Position numbers and translations under genes: made by a program
Notes under the pieces: generated by a model
The model's database searches: none
Told to the model about the DNA's origin: nothing
What the model saw: the letters and a program-made list of their open reading frames with translations, nothing else
Shown here: piece after piece, positions 9,112-21,084 of the stretch
Position numbering within the stretch: position 1 is the stretch's first letter
Layout of the letters: each line of letters begins with the position of its first letter
From: Trichobilharzia regenti
Lineage: Eukaryota > Platyhelminthes > Trematoda > Strigeidida > Schistosomatidae
Direction: 5' to 3'
DNA length: 64,000 nucleotides
NCBI GenBank assembly: GCA_944472135.2
Contig: OX235265.1
Coordinates: forward strand, 46,411,459 to 46,475,458

Positions 9112-10214
9112 ATTTCCTTTAATTCCTAGAGGAACATAGGGCGTCACCCACACGCCTCCATTGCGTTCGGTTCTCTGCTTGAGTTTTCACCTTGCTCCAG
9201 GTCTGCTCACATGTTTTCATCTCCTACTCACATGACCTCCTCCAAGTCACCCCACCCTGTCACTGACGACCAACTCGCCACTTCCCTTTCGCGTTCCACT
9301 CGAGCAATGGCTCGTCCAGTGATGTCACTTGATGGTTTGCTTCCTCAGAGTATGGCCAGCCAATCCACTATAGTTTCTTCCTGCCTATTTGTTGCACAAT
9401 CGGTTCCTGCTGGGTTGGTTTGCTCATTGACAGAGATCCCTGTTGCTGATCTTTTCTGGCTGACCATCTGATCTTGAGTGGTATTGAGCGAAGACAACTG
9501 TTAATGAAGGTCTTTAGCTTGTTTCAGATGCTCTTTATGACGCGCTGGCCAAGTCTCTGATCCGTATAGTAGTACTGACTGACTTCACATTGGAGTTGAA
9601 AATCCGGATCTTATTTTCATTTCCATGCTGAGTGATGTTGACCTCCATACAGACTTGAGAGTAATGAAAGTTTGTCTTGCTTTCCCGATCCTCGCTGCCT
9701 TGATATCCTCATCAGTTCTGTCCACCTGTAGTTGAAACGATTCTTCCCAGGTAGGTAGTTGAAGGAGGTTGTTTCTTTCAGATTTCTCCTATTTATGCTG
9801 ATTGTTGTCTGTTGTTGTTCCTGTAGCTGTTGTCCAGGAATCTTCATCACCTCTATTTTATCTATGTTCACCTGAAGTCTTATCTTCTCTGGATGCTTGT
9901 TCTGACAACTTGTTGCTTTTCACTTGAATATCTTCCAGTTTGTGGGAAATCAGATATCTGTCATCGGTGAAGTCCAGATCCTCCATGCTTTTTCGTGTGG
10001 GTCCATTTTATGCCAGTCTCCTCGTTGTCCACCACCGTCTGTCGCATTATCCAGTCTACCACCCACAATCCGGAAAATCATTGGAGATAGTAATCAGCCA
10101 GCTTGTCTTACTACTCTCCTCACTTCGAAGGATTCCGTAAGTTTTCCGTTGTGGATTTCTTGGCATGCAGCACCATCGTTCAACTGTTGTATGAGATGTA
10201 TAATTGTCGGTGGC
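9112..10214 (-). mobile_element. RTE-like LINE fragment (main family), decayed
   Basis: The minus strand ends with the family 3' terminus (GTTCCTCTAGGAATTAAAGG). It contains the frame-broken C-terminal blocks seen intact at 19152-20058: LYGSETW region, RWPEKISN and the RWIGHTLR region. Several stops and indels are present. It meets a plus-strand copy of the same family head to head near 10215. Confidence 0.8.
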
Positions 10215-10518
10215 ACCCCATAGTAGCTCAACTAATATGCAGGAAGAAATGTAGGTGGATTGGCCATACTCTGAGAATACAAATCATTAAGGGAGTAACA
10301 TCACACGCCAGGTCATCTCTTGAGTGGAACCCGAATCGTAATCGGTGAGTTGGTCGTCAGAGGGAGGGTGACACGGAGGAGGTCATAAGAAGGGGAGATG
10401 AAAGCATGTGGGCAGACGTGGAGCTAAGTGAAAATGTTAGTAGAGAACCGAACGCAATGGAGACGTGCGGATGAGGCCCAATGTCTCTATAGGAACTAAA
10501 GGAGACGGTAATAAATAA
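10215..10518 (+). mobile_element. RTE-like LINE 3'-end fragment
   Basis: Starts in the RKKCRWIGHTLR block and runs to the terminal TCTATAGGAACTAAAGGAGA. It is severely truncated and degraded, and lies inverted relative to the neighbouring copy. Confidence 0.75.
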
Positions 10519-10955
10519 TAATGGTTTCAACATCAGCAACCATGTAACACACATTATTATAGATCTGTGGAATTAGAGATATGCGAAGTAGTTTGTATAA
10601 ACATTATCTTTGTCCTTTGGGTTAGATTTTGCTGTGTTTACAATTCAGTGAGAAAACCTGGCTGAATAATTGGCAAGATTAGGAGGAGTAAACAGTTACC
10701 TCATTGTTTTTTTTCTCTCTCTCTCTGATTTGTTTTTCTTCTTCTAAACAAAAACAACTCTTCTATTCTTTTATACAAAAAAAGACTCATATCTTGTGTA
10801 TTATGCTGGAGTATTCACCACATACGCATATATGTATGAATTAAACCAACTTTGTAACATTCTCGTATAACACCACTATATGTATACACTGAAGTAATTT
10901 GATAAATATTTCAGATAGTTAACTTACTTGTTTATATTATATAATAAATATATAA
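10519..10955. other. AT-rich spacer
   Basis: Pyrimidine-rich and A/T-rich sequence; no gene or repeat unit recognised. Confidence 0.6.
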
Positions 10956-11039
10956 TTTGAATAAAGCAAGTACAACAGTTTTTGCAGAATACAATGGTTG
11001 GCTTCTCATCAGAAACAATTTTAACATACTTGCACGCCT

Positions 11040-12190
11040 ATTGCTAATGTATACCATGGATGTGAAATTCCAAGTAGACAACACTCTTTACCGCCAAATA
11101 GATGGTGTAGCTATGGGCAGTCCTTGTTAGCCCTGTTTTAGCAGATATCTTCATGACCAACCTTGAAAAAACAAATTTAAAGCATACAGTCGACGAAACA
11201 ACTTCCTACTGTCGATATGTTGATGACACATTTGTAGTGTGTGCAACAATGAAAGTCATGCTTCACACTTATTCAGATTATGCAATGACCCACATACCAA
11301 TATTGAATTTACTATGGAACATGAAAGTGATGGAAAGTTCCATTTCCTTGACATTGCCATGCAACGCCTAGAAGACGGCAGTCTTCAAAAGTCAATTTAT
11401 CGAAAGCCTACATGGAACGGACAATACTTGCATTTTAATAGCTTTTGCCCAAATAGATTTAAACGCGGTCCAGTCAAGACTCTATACTATAGAGCGAGGA
11501 GAATATGCTCTATAGAAAAATCAGAGGAGGAATTTGAGTTTCTTGAAAAGATGTTGAAGAGCAATGGTTACTCTCAAAGGTTCATCAGTAAATATGGAAG
11601 ATCCGAAGTCTCAAATGTAAAACAAATCACAGCGGGTAAAAAGCCAATCTGCATTCAACTTGGCCATAAAGGTGAAAACATTGCAGCAATGATCAACAGA
11701 AGGCTGAGTACACTAATAGACACAGCCTATCCTCCAGCTAAGCTCGTCCCCGTCTATTGAACAACTTGCTCTTTAATGCAATCAAAAATCAATACATATT
11801 CTTCTCATGTTGACTCAAACTGTAATAATAATAATAATCTACTTCATTCCAAAAACAAATTTACATGTATCTGCGGAAGCAGTTACATTGAAAGAACAGA
11901 AAGAAAGATATACTTCCGATTTTTTGAACATGTACCAAAAAGCTTACTTCAAAAGGGAACAAATGCTTTAAACAGTGCCATCACCGGGAATCTCCTTGAC
12001 ACTGGTCATAAGGCGGACGTCGCAAGATCGTTCAAAATTATCAGTAGGGGAAAGAGTTCAATTCTCCTCAAGTTTGCTGAAGTCATATCCATCAAGCGCC
12101 TGAAACCTGATTTATGCGTTCAGAAAGAAGCAGTTATCAGTCTTTCTTTGCCCTGCCTCGTAACTGGATATTTTCATCTCTCTTTCATCT
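11040..12190 (+). pseudogene. PLE reverse transcriptase and GIY-YIG endonuclease, frame-broken
   Basis: The RT catalytic box reads YCRYVDDTFVVC (YVDD) at about 11208-11245. After a frameshift, the chain continues FHFLDIAMQRLEDGSLQKSIYRKPTWNGQYLHFNSFCPNRFKRGPVKTLYYRARRIC, a PLE-type RT core. In a further frame, FTCICGSSYIERTERKIYFRFFEHVPKSL is the GIY-YIG nuclease start, with YIG changed to YIE. It ends KRLKPDLCVQKEAV. Products would copy RNA at nicked chromosomal sites. Frame changes near 11240 and 11760 make it non-functional. Confidence 0.85.
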
Positions 12191-12296
12191 GATTGCGTAA
12201 CGTCCAAAGTTTCCATTGTATGATCATTACTATTCGGAATAGTGTTTAATATTATATATATATGATAGAGAAGATTTGTAGCTCAGGTGGATAATT

Positions 12297-12482
12297 TTGA
12301 TGTGGTTTTGTTCTCTGAGCTGGATGGTTAGTTTGCGAAGCTTTCATCGCCCTACTGGGTGACATCTTCAGCGCATACTTCAATTTAACTTCAAATTGAA
12401 GTATGCGCTGAAGATGTCACCCAGTAGGGCGATGAAAGCTTCGCAAACTAACCATCCAGCTCAGAGAACAAAACCACATCAA
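12297..12482. repeat. Perfect 90-bp palindrome with 6-bp loop
   Basis: Bases 12297-12386 are the exact reverse complement of 12393-12482, with AACTTC as spacer. A diverged single-arm relative lies at 43228-43400. Each arm holds CTGAAGA...GGGCGATGAAAGC, resembling a hammerhead core. Confidence 0.92.
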
Positions 12483-12764
12483 TATATATATATATCTGTA
12501 TGCATATATTGATTGATTTTTGTTTGGAAATGAATCCTGTACAAGTATGTTAAAACTGTTTCTGTAGATATAAAGTCTCTGGGCTGTAAGCAGATGATGA
12601 GAAGCCAACGAAATAAGCAATGATGGCACCATTTAATTCTGCAAAAACTGTTGTTCTTGCTTTATTCAAATTCATTAAGGGAAATAAATATATGAAATAT
12701 ATAACTGGAGGTGAGGTTATTTGAAATGATCTTAGATCAGTAAATTGTTACCAATGTACTGGGC

Positions 12765-13145
12765 GTTGAATGAAGTCACTCGATGGCCTGCTTAGAACAC
12801 ATCCAATCGATCTCTCTTTCCTTCTGAGAGTATGTTGGGTGATAAACTCTTGGTTAGTTTGCTGTCAGAGTTTCCTATTACTTATCCATCTAGTCTTCAC
12901 TGTCGAGTCAGCTAAGAGAGCAGTTGAGGAAAGTCTACAGCTCGTCGCAAATGCTTTTGGTAATATGTGCACCCGGTTTATGAGCCATATAGAAGTACTG
13001 ACTGACTTGACATCAGTGATGGAGATCCGGATCTGATTCTTTATGCTAAGTGTAGCAAACTTCTACAGAGTAACAAATGCTTATCTTAACTTTCCACCCC
13101 TAGCTTCGATATCCTCATCTGTATCGTCTGTAGTTGAAACTATAA
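12765..13145 (-). mobile_element. Old RTE-like LINE fragment
   Basis: Only weak similarity to the main family is left (the block equivalent to GATCCGGAT...TCTGTAGTTGAAAC is readable on plus). No frame is preserved. Confidence 0.55.
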
Positions 13146-13149
13146 TACA

Positions 13150-14010
13150 TAAATGTCATCATTTCCAGTTTCTAGGGTTATCTGAATTTTATTGATCGGT
13201 TCCATTGCGTTCTTATTCATGAGACACTTTAAAGTATTTGGTGTATGTGACATTTTGTGTTTTTTCGTACTTCTACATGACAGATACTCTATGCTCGTTA
13301 ACACGCATTTTCAGGGATTATTTGCAACCTTAGTGTTACACTAACTCTCCACTGATCACTAAACTCATACTGAGAATAAATGTTAACCTGTTTTGTTGGC
13401 TATCCGAGATTACTTCACCGTAATTCTAATATGGCCAGTGGGGTCCATCAATGACACTTACTCATACAAGCATGAAATACTTGTGCAACTGTCTTTGTTT
13501 ATCCTGTAGACCGTCTTCACCCATGACGAAGACTACCTTTTCAAGAAATTCCCCTCTTCTGCTACGTCTAACAATACGTCGAGACTAAAACAGTGAGGCT
13601 GAGTTGAACTGAGACGTGTTGACTGAAAATACCGCTTGATTACACCAACACCTCTATCAAACAACTACCTGTTTCCCCCAACCCGCTCTACTTAAGCGAG
13701 AACAGAACGGCGTGGGCTGAAAAGTATAATTTACTCAATAATGTATGATTCAAAACACCAACAAGTGTATATCAGTTATTCTGTAGTCATAATCAATAAG
13801 ATATTAGCGTTATTTTACGTTGACCAATTCTGATTGGTTTATTTCCAGGCTGAAAATCGACCACCAGATCATCTCCCTTCATTGTATAGTTAATAAAATC
13901 CAAAGTAAGTAGATAGTATACTTTAGACTTTAACTGTAATAGAATTCTTTTAATCAACAAATTTATTATGATATAAGAATAAAACTTGTGCACTGTGGTA
14001 GAGTGTAATT
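13150..14010. other. Spacer without recognised content
   Basis: No coding frame with family features and no clear repeat unit; 13560-13720 is less AT-rich but unidentified. Confidence 0.5.
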
Positions 14011-14011
14011 C

Positions 14012-14277
14012 CATTATGGGTAAATTTTGTTTTGATAAAGTCTCACAGCGTTATACAGTAATGTTTACTGATGACGTTTCGAGCACAATTTATTGCTCAT
14101 AATCATATCAAGGTAATCACACGACTTCCTAAAACAATGGAACTATATAAATGAAGTTAGGAAGTTGTGTAATTACCTTGATATGATTATGAGCAATAAA
14201 TTGTGCTCGAAGCGTCATCAGTAAACATTACTGTATAACGCTGTGAGACTTTATCAAAACAAAATTTACCCATAATG
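14012..14277. repeat. Long near-perfect inverted repeat, PLE pLTR type
   Basis: Left arm 14012 to about 14133 pairs with about 14156-14277 with few mismatches. Both arms contain ACTGATGACG..TCGAGCACAA and CTCATAATCATATCAAGGTAATCAC. The same arm sequence forms the outer parts of the inverted repeat at 51985-53330, where it flanks PLE coding sequence. Here the coding interior is absent. Confidence 0.85.
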
Positions 14278-14279
14278 AA

Positions 14280-15829
14280 ATTTATTATGGTAAGTAAATA
14301 CAGCAATACGGTCTATTGGATAATTGCATAGTGAAATATTGCAAAAAATAGAAACTACACACTTAGATTTACTTTTCAACACACAACACCTTCCAGATAC
14401 TATTTTGTTGGTTACAAACGCTCTTAACTTGCCAGTGAATGCAGTTTTTGAAACCTTTACACCTAGCACCTCTATCATATATCCTGACTATTACCTGAGA
14501 CAGTGTGAATTCTGTTATCAACAGCCCAACTTCTATGTTGCTTTCGCATGCTGACGGTACCGTTGTTATTGTGGTTTTCTTTGCCACTGGTGATTACAGT
14601 AATTTTCGTCAAAACGTTAGATCTGTATAGCCTCATTATACTAAACAATACTGCTAATCACAAAAAGGGTTACGAGTCAGGCTTGAAACTCAATGAAAAT
14701 GCCTGCAAAAATACTTAGAAGTTCAGAGAAAAGTAAAGTTTAAGTTTTGTAAATCGACTTAGGGAATTTTATCGTCTGTAAGTCAGTAGAAGTCATGTAA
14801 CAAACTTTGTGGTTGTCACCTCTTGTAAACTGGGAATAGCTAAAATCTCGACTTAACTGATATCCATCCCCTCAGATATCTGTAGCTGAATAACCCAGAG
14901 CTGCATTAACTGTTTCACCAGAAAGTCATCTGGATCAAAATGAGTTATTTAGAGATTTTTAAGAAACAGGTAAGAAATACGGTAGTTTTCGAATACAAAT
15001 TATATACTCTGAAGGCTAAAAGGATCCCTGGGCTTCTTTATGTTTTTTTGATAAGCAGCAACTAAGAAGTTGTGAATATAATATGATGTGAATATAACAG
15101 AAGAAAAGAACTTCGCATTTGCTCAACAAACAATCCTCATTAGAATGAATTGTGAAATTCTTTCATTTTGTTGTAACTACTTACAAGTAGACTAATTCTT
15201 TTTACAAAATTTTACAATTTGAGTGCGCTTTAATAATAATAATGGGAAAGCTTTATTTAAGACAATATGCGAATATACGGTACAAAAGTTTTCAGCGTAT
15301 TCACTTCCAAAGTACTTTTTTCTTCACACAGGATTCACATATAAAGTAATAATCTGAAGTATATCTTCATTTCGTTGAAGAATTGTACAGCGTTTACTTG
15401 GAGCAAGTTAAATCATCGCATAAGTTTATGTATAGGTCATTTGATATAACTGGACGATTAAAACAATGATAAATCCAGATGAAATTAAGCATTTTGGAGG
15501 AAAGTAATTTAAGAGGGAACTAATAGCTTCTGTAATTACCTGATCTAAACGCAGAGACTAAGTGAAGTTGTGCAAACACATAATGGTATTTTCCCCTTAA
15601 ATTAAAGTTCTGGAATAGGATTACAATCAGTAAAAGGAATACAGTGTTGAATATCCTAGTGGAAGTGTACTAGGTATGCTGAAGAGAAATCAAATAAAAC
15701 CTTCTCTATATAATGGTCAGAAAGTTCTATAACCAGAATCGCCGTAGGTTTATAGTAGACTACATGACACTTCTCGAGGAAGAGGGTAGAATTTCAATTC
15801 CTAGACTGTAGAATGTATTCTAGTGATCA
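14280..15829. other. Spacer without recognised content
   Basis: AT-rich; I see no convincing gene, RNA or repeat family. Confidence 0.5.
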
Positions 15830-16020
15830 GATTTAGGTGAGTCTGAGATGTGCCCTTCTTTCTATTTTCCCTGTGTAACAGGTACCGCAGATGCATGCGA
15901 ATCTGCATACACAATTAAAGTGAACATGGGGAGTATGTCTACCAACTCTTCTATAAACGGCAGCCAAATTAGCCGCAGATTAGGTCCTGGCTAGTGAAGT
16001 ATTCAATCCTCTGGTAAATA
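15830..16020 (-). mobile_element. PLE fragment (P1-like GIY-YIG region)
   Basis: Sequence such as GTGCCCTTCTTTCT...CTGTGTAAC...CCGCAGAT closely parallels 48775-48960 in the P1 minus copy, the antisense of the GIY-YIG start. Frames are broken. Confidence 0.6.
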
Positions 16021-17090
16021 TCCCCGAAATATTTTGGACTACTTCACTTGAATTCTGTGTAGTCGAATAATCTGGGACTATACAAGATACTACTAGTCGT
16101 CTTATATTTATCTTATGACAGCTTTAATCGTTTCACATACCCCCCCCTATCCGCTTTGAAAAAGACTCTCAGTACCCCTTAATTCCTTAATGGATTATCT
16201 TTTGGGAACTTCCTAAGAGTAATATGTAATGACTCCTAGCATATAAGCAAGTCTATTGGTTTAAACTGATCAAATAATCACTGTTGAATACTTTTTTCTT
16301 ATCTTCTTTTGTGTAATCAACAAGTGGTATGCTATGCTACCAGTAATCTATGCTTTCAAAAAGTGAATTTCACAAAAATTTAATGTTTTATTTCTTTGGC
16401 AGAGCTGTAGTTCGCATGATTCTAAAGTATTTAAGCATACTTACTGGTAACACAGGGAATGAATAACATATAAAATAATTCAGAGGAATTTTTCAATTGA
16501 TTTCGCTACTTACTGAATAAAGACTTATAAGTAGTTCGTTTTTATTACTTAAAATACCAATTAAAATTAATGTAGTGTTTATTTCTGTAGTGTTTTGTCT
16601 ACCTCTCAATATCCATTACATGCTTCAAGGGAATTCCTACTACCTTTATGTTTGAATATTTACCTTTGCCACATAGAGTGATTCAATTTTAAGAGTTTGG
16701 AAATTCATTGTTAAACATGTGATTTTCGCTTAGATCGCTGCTTTCCAATTAAGTTACACACATGACAGAATTGCGCCTACTGTTATTCTATAAGCCAGCT
16801 CTGCTGCCCATCTGCTACCAAGAAACAGAGGTTGGTAAATATTCGTCACTCCAATTTATTCTTCATTATCTTTCAGGTATCGTACAAATAAATCAGCTGC
16901 TGTGATTCCATCAATACATAAAACTAATGAGTATGTCTTTGATTTATACCTTGCTCATGAATATGCACAAACGTGACTGACAGTGAAACTCAGAACACCC
17001 AGTTCATCCCATTTAGGTGATATAGTTAAGACTCCAACTTAGTCCCAATAGGTTACTGATCCACTGAAACTCTTGAAATTATAAACTGGT
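16021..17090. other. Spacer without recognised content
   Basis: No gene or repeat recognised. Confidence 0.5.
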
Positions 17091-17094
17091 TGAC

Positions 17095-17475
17095 GGTGAC
17101 TAGCAGTGGAATCCAGGACGCACATCTCGTCCTATTTGGAACTCATCAGCTATTGGATGTACTTGAATTCCTCATTGAATGATGGTGTTCCCACTGAGGC
17201 CCGAACCGATTGCCCATAGTCTCAAACACCTAAGCGGTACCCACTAGACCACCTGGGCCACGACAGCCACCTCTTGTGCAATGGGTCTTTTAATTATTCA
17301 ATTCATTCTGGATTCTCCAATCGATTGATTGGAATGCTTGTTACCATCAACCTATTGACTTCAAGTTGCATGACCAGACATCATCGAAGCCTCTGCACAA
17401 GTAGCCGACATATCAACCTGAGACTGAGTGTTTCGGTCAAATCCATCGACGGGAATACATTTAGATTGAATTAAA
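17095..17475 (-). repeat. SM-alpha-like SINE with hammerhead
   Basis: On the minus strand there is a tRNA-like part (GGTGGTCTAGTGGGTACCGC... with a degenerate B box) plus a hammerhead module. Plus-strand 17260-17280 holds the family block GCCACCTCTTGTGCA, seen also near 42550 and 45835. The sequence at 17323-17475 resembles, in inverse orientation, the block at 45640-45730, so the copy is composite. Confidence 0.75.
17103..17160 (-). ncRNA. Hammerhead ribozyme, SM-alpha type, degraded
   Basis: On the minus strand: CTGATGA intact, stem II GTTCC/GGAC around AAATA, GAGA in place of GAAA, then GCGTC followed by CTGGAT. Stem I (ATCCAATAG against CTGGAT) is damaged by an insertion. One core base is wrong, so self-cleavage is unlikely. 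Confidence 0.75.
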
Positions 17476-17479
17476 TAAT

Positions 17480-18000
17480 CATGAAACTATTGTTGTTCTA
17501 TTCCACTGGACCCAAATTCCAGGTCTCCACTGGAATACCATCTACTCAGTACGGATATTTCAATCGGAAAAGGAAGCATTTTTCTAAAACAAATCATCAA
17601 ATCACTTTGAAAATAATAATAACAATGAAAGACTAAAGTCCGATAATTTCTGAAGATTATCAGGTAAATAAGCAAATATTGGGTGTCATTTTATATGAAA
17701 GTAACTTCATGGAAAATATACGGAAAGATTAATACCATATGAGTAGTAGTACTTCAAATAACACTTGGCATCGATAAAATAATGATCGGAATTATCAACA
17801 TTTGGGCAAATACATTACCTCTGCTATTTGGTTTAGTGGTCTTCATTTTTATTTTTGACCTTGAACAATATAACAGTTTTATTTATTTTTAAAAGCTGAT
17901 TAGAATCAAATAATTAATTCGCAACTTGTAATTTATACAGTTCAAGATGAGATCGGATAACAGTTTCTCTTAGAAACTGAAATTATTAAGATCACAATAT
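17480..18000. other. Spacer without recognised content
   Basis: AT-rich; no gene recognised. Confidence 0.5.
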
Positions 18001-19035
18001 CTCACCTGCTTACGGAATACTTCAAAGTGAAGCCGGGAGTAACACAAGGCTGCCTACTATCGCCAATGATTTTCCTGATCGCAGTAGATTGCATAATGTG
18101 ACTGACAGCGGGCAATGAGGAAACACGCGTAAAATGGACCCACACAAAAAAATTAGAGGATCTGGAATTCACCGATGACAGATATCTCATTTCCCACAAA
18201 CTGGAAGATATTCAAGTGAAAAGCAACAAGTTGTCAGAACAAGCATCCAGAGAAGATAGGACTTCAGGTAAACATAGATAAAACAGAGGTGATGAAGATT
18301 CCTGGACAACTTCAACAGAAACAACAACAACAGACAACAATCAACCAGCATAAATGGGAGAAATCCGAAAGAAACAACCTCCTTCAACTACCTACCTACC
18401 TGGGAAGCGTCGTTTCAACTACAGGTGGACAGAACTGATGAGGATATCAAAGCCAAAATCGGGAAAGTAAGACAAGCTTTCATTACTCTCAAGTCTGTGT
18501 GGAGGTCAACATCACTCATCATGAAAATGAAAATAAGATCCGGATTTTCAACTCCAATGTGAAGTCAGTCATACTACTATACAGATCAGAGACTTGGCCA
18601 GCGCATCATAAAGAGCATCTGAAACAAGCTACAGACCTTCATCAACAGTTGTCTTCGCTCATTACTGCTCAAGATCAGATGGTCAGCCAGAAAAGATCAG
18701 CAATATGGATCTCTGTCAATGAGCGAACCAACCCAGCAGGAACCGATTGTGCAACAAATAGGCAGGAAGAAACTATAGTGGATTGGCTGCCATACTCTGA
18801 GGAAGCAAACCACCAAGTGACATCACTAGACAAGCCATTGCTCGAGTGGAACGCGAAATGGAAGTGGCGAGTTGGTCGTCAGTGACAGGGTGGGGTGACT
18901 TGGAGGAGGTGATGTGAAGAGGAGATGAAAGCATGTGGGCAGACCTGGAGCCAGGTGAAAACTCAAACAGAGGACCAAACGCAATAGAGACGCGCGGCTG
19001 AATCCCCATGTTCCTCTAGGAATTAAAGGAAATAA
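18001..19035 (+). mobile_element. RTE-like LINE fragment, main family, decayed
   Basis: Starts in the RT block encoding (V)TQGCLLSPMIFLIAVD, with a stop in place of W, and ends in TTCCTCTAGGAATTAAAGGA. Multiple small indels break the frame, and the stretch encoding VTLHQVKSNKLSEQAS-like residues and LKSVWRS is readable only in pieces. It is followed about 75 bp later by (TA)n and another copy in the same orientation. Confidence 0.8.
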
Positions 19036-19107
19036 TGATCATACGCATATGAATTATTCAGAAATACATTCACACCGTATAGAATGAGATCCAATAATAT
19101 ATATACC

Positions 19108-19110
<3 letters not shown>

Positions 19111-19152
<42 letters not shown>
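19111..19152. repeat. (TA)n microsatellite
   Basis: About 21 TA units, ending exactly where LINE RT sequence begins. Confidence 0.95.
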
Positions 19153-19153
<1 letters not shown>

Positions 19154-20058
19154 TATCACCAGTGATCTTCCTGATTGCAATTGATTGGATAATGCGACAG
19201 ACAACGGCAACCAACGAGGGAACAGGCATAAAATGGACTGACACAAAAGACTTGGAGGATCTGGATTTCGCCGATGATATATGTCTGATTTCCCATAAAC
19301 TGGAAGATATGCAAGTGAAAAGTAACAAGTTGGCAGAAGAAGCATCAAAGATAGGACTTCACGTGAACATAGATAAAACAGAGATAATGAAGATTCCTAG
19401 CCAACATCAACAGCAACAACAACAACAGACAACAATAAGCATAAATGGGAAGAACCTGAAAGAAACAACCTCCTTCACCTACCTGGGAAGCATCGTCTCA
19501 ACTACAGGCGGAATTGACGAGGACATCAAAGCCAGAATCGGAAAAGCAAGACAAGCTTTCATTACTCTCAAATCTGTGTGGAGGTCAACAGCACTCAGCA
19601 TCAAAAATAAGATCCGGATTTTCAACTCCAATGTGAAGTCAGTGCTACTATACGGATCAGAGACTTGGCGAGTCATAAAGAGCATCTCAAACAAACTTCA
19701 AACCTTCATTAACAACTGTCTCCGCTCAATACTCAAGATCAGATGGCCAGAAAAGATCAGCAACAGGGATCTCTGGGAGCGAACCAATCAGGAACCGATT
19801 GTGAAACAAATAGGCAGAAAGAAATGGAGATGGATTGGCCATACGCTGAGGAAACCATCAAGTGACATCACTAGACAAGCCCTCGAGTGGAACCCGAAAG
19901 GGAGGCGGCGAGTTGGTCGTCCAAGGGTGACTTGGAGGAGGTCATGCGAGGAGGAGATGAAAGTATGTGGACAGACCTGGAGCAGGTTGAAAAAGTTGTC
20001 AGAAAACCGAAGTCAATGGAGGTGCGCAGCTGAAGCCCTATGTTCCTCTAGGAACTAA
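19152..20058 (+). CDS. RTE-like LINE reverse transcriptase, C-terminal part
   Basis: This is the best-preserved LINE frame in the window, about 300 residues from LSPVIFLIAIDWIMRQ to the stop. It shows LDFADDICLIS (the FADD form of the RT catalytic box), GLHVNIDKTEIMKI, FTYLGSIVSTTGG, VLLYGSETW and a basic RKKWRWIGHTLRK block. An open frame extends back to 19084, but there it only translates the TA repeat as Tyr/Ile, so that part is not real. The endonuclease and the front half of RT are absent: the copy is 5'-truncated, as LINE copies usually are. Confidence 0.85.
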
Positions 20059-20279
20059 AGGATACAATAATATAATAATAATAATAAGATAAGGTAGATC
20101 TATAAGGATGAAAGAACAATCAGTCATTTCTGCTTGCATATTTCCAGCTTTTAACAGGGTAAAACCAAGATTTGCGTAATAAAAACGTATGTCATTACTA
20201 TTATTCACCTTGAAATATAAATAATTGGAAATGAATAATCAGACAGCATGGCAGTTACAAATCTGAAAATCTCCAGAAG

Positions 20280-20640
20280 TCTTAATCGGAAGTCGTGACC
20301 AACGGATTCCACCGAGTTAGTTATGAGGGCGAGTACTCTCCGATGACATTTGCTGCTAGCCCCTCTAAGCTACCAATTAGCAGGAGTAAGAATCGTTGGC
20401 TCGTTGGATTACGTTTCAGCGGTTGGATGGTCAAAGAGGTCGACTTTTAGCCCAAAGGACTTGGCTTCGATTATCGGTGGTTGGGGTTATACGTGTGTAT
20501 TGATGAAGAGCCCGTTATGAGGACGAGGCAACTGTTCAGTACTCTCTAACTTCTAATGGTTCTCTGACTGATGTCAGTTGGTGATCGGACTTGATATCAG
20601 TCAAATCCCTGCAAACCAATCCTTGACAAACACTTTTTAT
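20280..20640 (+). repeat. S3 SINE, diverged
   Basis: Parallels the full S3 unit at 63030-63440: GAAGTCGTGACCAA, CCGATGACATT, a damaged hammerhead at about 20493-20546 (TGATGAAGA, GGACGAGGC, TTCAGTACTC) and the tail GTTCTCTGACTGATGTCAG. Core bases are lost. Confidence 0.65.
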
Positions 20641-21084
20641 TTGCTGATGTCATTTTCGATACTGTAAGTTTTGGTATTTGCATAGTAAATATCCTACCTT
20701 AAAAGCAATACTTTAATGTGTTGCCCATTTTGATGATCTCTGACCTACACAATTAGCTAATTAGTTTTGGGGGAAGAAAGTCTAGGTCTTTTCATCTAAG
20801 TGTGGAATAATGATTCAACAGAAACAACCTGAACTCAATTTAACTGAGCCGCTTTATTTTATTCCTCTGATTAACATACAAATTACTCTTGCTTGATTCA
20901 TAGTGTTATAGTCAACGATTATATCTCAGCGATACTGGAAGACAATTCCCAATGAAAATGTGGGCTGTATCATTACGTAAAAACAGGCTGTATCATCAAT
21001 ATATTAAAATATTTCAATAACGAAACTTGACAGCTGTATAATCCTATACAAAAGGATGAAATATACAACAGAAAATGTTTAAAT
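20641..21084. other. Spacer without recognised content
   Basis: No gene or repeat recognised. Confidence 0.5.

Larger units (their letters stand above)
10956..12671 (+). mobile_element. Penelope-like element P1 with inverted ends
   Basis: RT and GIY-YIG coding remnants (11040-12190) lie between inverted repeats. The left arm at 10956-11033 matches the complement of 12542-12671 (AATTTGAATAAAGC... against ...GCTTTATTCAAATT), with about 45 bases missing internally from the left arm. A second copy with the same architecture lies at 48157-49852 on the minus strand. A separate palindromic unit (12297-12482) sits in its 3' part. Confidence 0.8.

Noticed and set aside
12770..13036. 88-codon plus-strand frame
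   Set aside because: Lies antisense in an old LINE fragment; no protein features.
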